Positions 63,501 to 64,000 of a stretch of DNA of 64,000 bases are shown here, in pieces (the first letter of the stretch is position 1; every line of letters begins with the position of its first letter). Origin of the DNA: Dasyornis broadbenti (taxonomy: Eukaryota; Chordata; Aves; Passeriformes; Dasyornithidae). The stretch is taken from the NCBI GenBank assembly GCA_013397935.1, contig VZRN01004712.1:1-64000 (forward strand), given 5' to 3'. The position numbers and the translations under genes are program-made. The notes under the pieces were generated by a model that was not told the DNA's origin, ran no database searches, and saw nothing but the letters and a program-made list of their open reading frames with translations.

Positions 63501-64000
63501 TTACTGCTGCTTCCCAGCAGTGTAAGTGTCATGCTCGGGAATATTGCATGTCTTCAGAAGTTGACAAAGTTGAGAAAAATTTGAGGCCACATCATTGTCA
63601 AAGCAGAGATGATGGAAATCCTGCTGATGATTCACACCAGAGTGGAATATAAGACTATTCTTAATTTTGGACTTCTTCTTATGAGGGAATGCTATGCAGG
63701 GTGGATTATAGAGAGGCTGTGGGAAAGCAGAGGAGATAGTGGACCAAATCTGAGAATTTGAGTTATCTTTCCAAACGTGCCTCATCATTTCTGAAAAAAC
63801 TCCGGTCATAGTTCTTTGTCTAACATGGTGCTTAGTCTTATTTAGATTTTATCTAACTTATCCTGTATATATTATATGCTTTATCCCAGGGTCAGAATAT
63901 TACTTGCTAAATATTATTTGCTAAACTGGAATTGATAATCAGAATAAACAAAACCAAAAGTGCTTGTTTGGGCAAAGGGGAAAAGAAGACAAATCACTCT

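Larger units (their letters stand above)
55593..64000 (+). other. POU6F2: POU6F2 intron downstream of exon B (5' part)
   Basis: This is noncoding DNA from the GTGAGT donor to the window end. The next POU6F2 exon, expected to begin with Ile-Ile-Gly-Thr-Ile-Pro, was not found, so the intron continues past the window. It contains a TTAG microsatellite duplication at 60489-60548, a candidate enhancer at 59460-59790 and a short T run near 61696-61709. Minus-strand frames such as 62889-63278 (129 codons) show no recognisable domain and are regarded as chance. Elsewhere I see nothing specific. Confidence 0.8.

Noticed and set aside
1..64000. CRISPR arrays, operons, tRNA or rRNA genes, and bacterial-type systems.
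   Set aside because: None were seen. The sequence is vertebrate intron with two POU6F2 exons, and no spaced direct-repeat array or tRNA-like gene was recognised.

Overview
This is an AT-rich, gene-poor stretch of a vertebrate nuclear genome, most likely a bird. The host call rests on two degraded LTR-type repeats that resemble families abundant in bird genomes. It is supported by a few very old MIR-like SINE remnants and the absence of Alu- or L1-type mammalian repeats. No bacterial-style gene organisation is present, and almost every long reading frame in the six frames is a chance frame in noncoding DNA.

The only protein-coding content I can support is two internal exons of one gene on the plus strand, POU6F2, which encodes a POU-homeodomain transcription factor. 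Exon A (14861-15204) encodes a Gln/Pro/Ser-rich segment with a 20-residue polyglutamine run built on 18 uninterrupted CAG codons. Exon B (55446-55592) encodes a short segment starting Leu-Val-Asn-Asn-Pro, with a nine-alanine run and the repeat-like Gln-Leu-Val-Thr-Asn-Ala-Gln-Gly-Gln. Both have canonical AG and GT borders and their phases match (Gln at the end of A, Leu at the start of B). They join into the N-terminal, low-complexity part of POU6F2, upstream of the POU-specific domain and homeodomain. The DNA-binding exons, the start codon and the 3' end all lie outside the window.

Layout: 1-14860 is intron upstream of exon A; 15205-55445 is a 40.2-kb intron; 55593-64000 is the start of the next intron. 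The introns hold the two LTR remnants (about 37965-38543 and 50341-51000), four MIR-like fragments, several short tandem duplications and microsatellites, three homopolymer A tracts containing N (assembly uncertainty), and two stretches that look like candidate conserved noncoding enhancers (about 22270-22690 and 59460-59790).

No new biological system is evident. The items most worth a second look are the pure CAG tract, the candidate enhancers, the LTR with a possible target-site duplication, an antisense exon-like segment at 7881-8058, and a possible decayed retrocopy at about 1999-2340.
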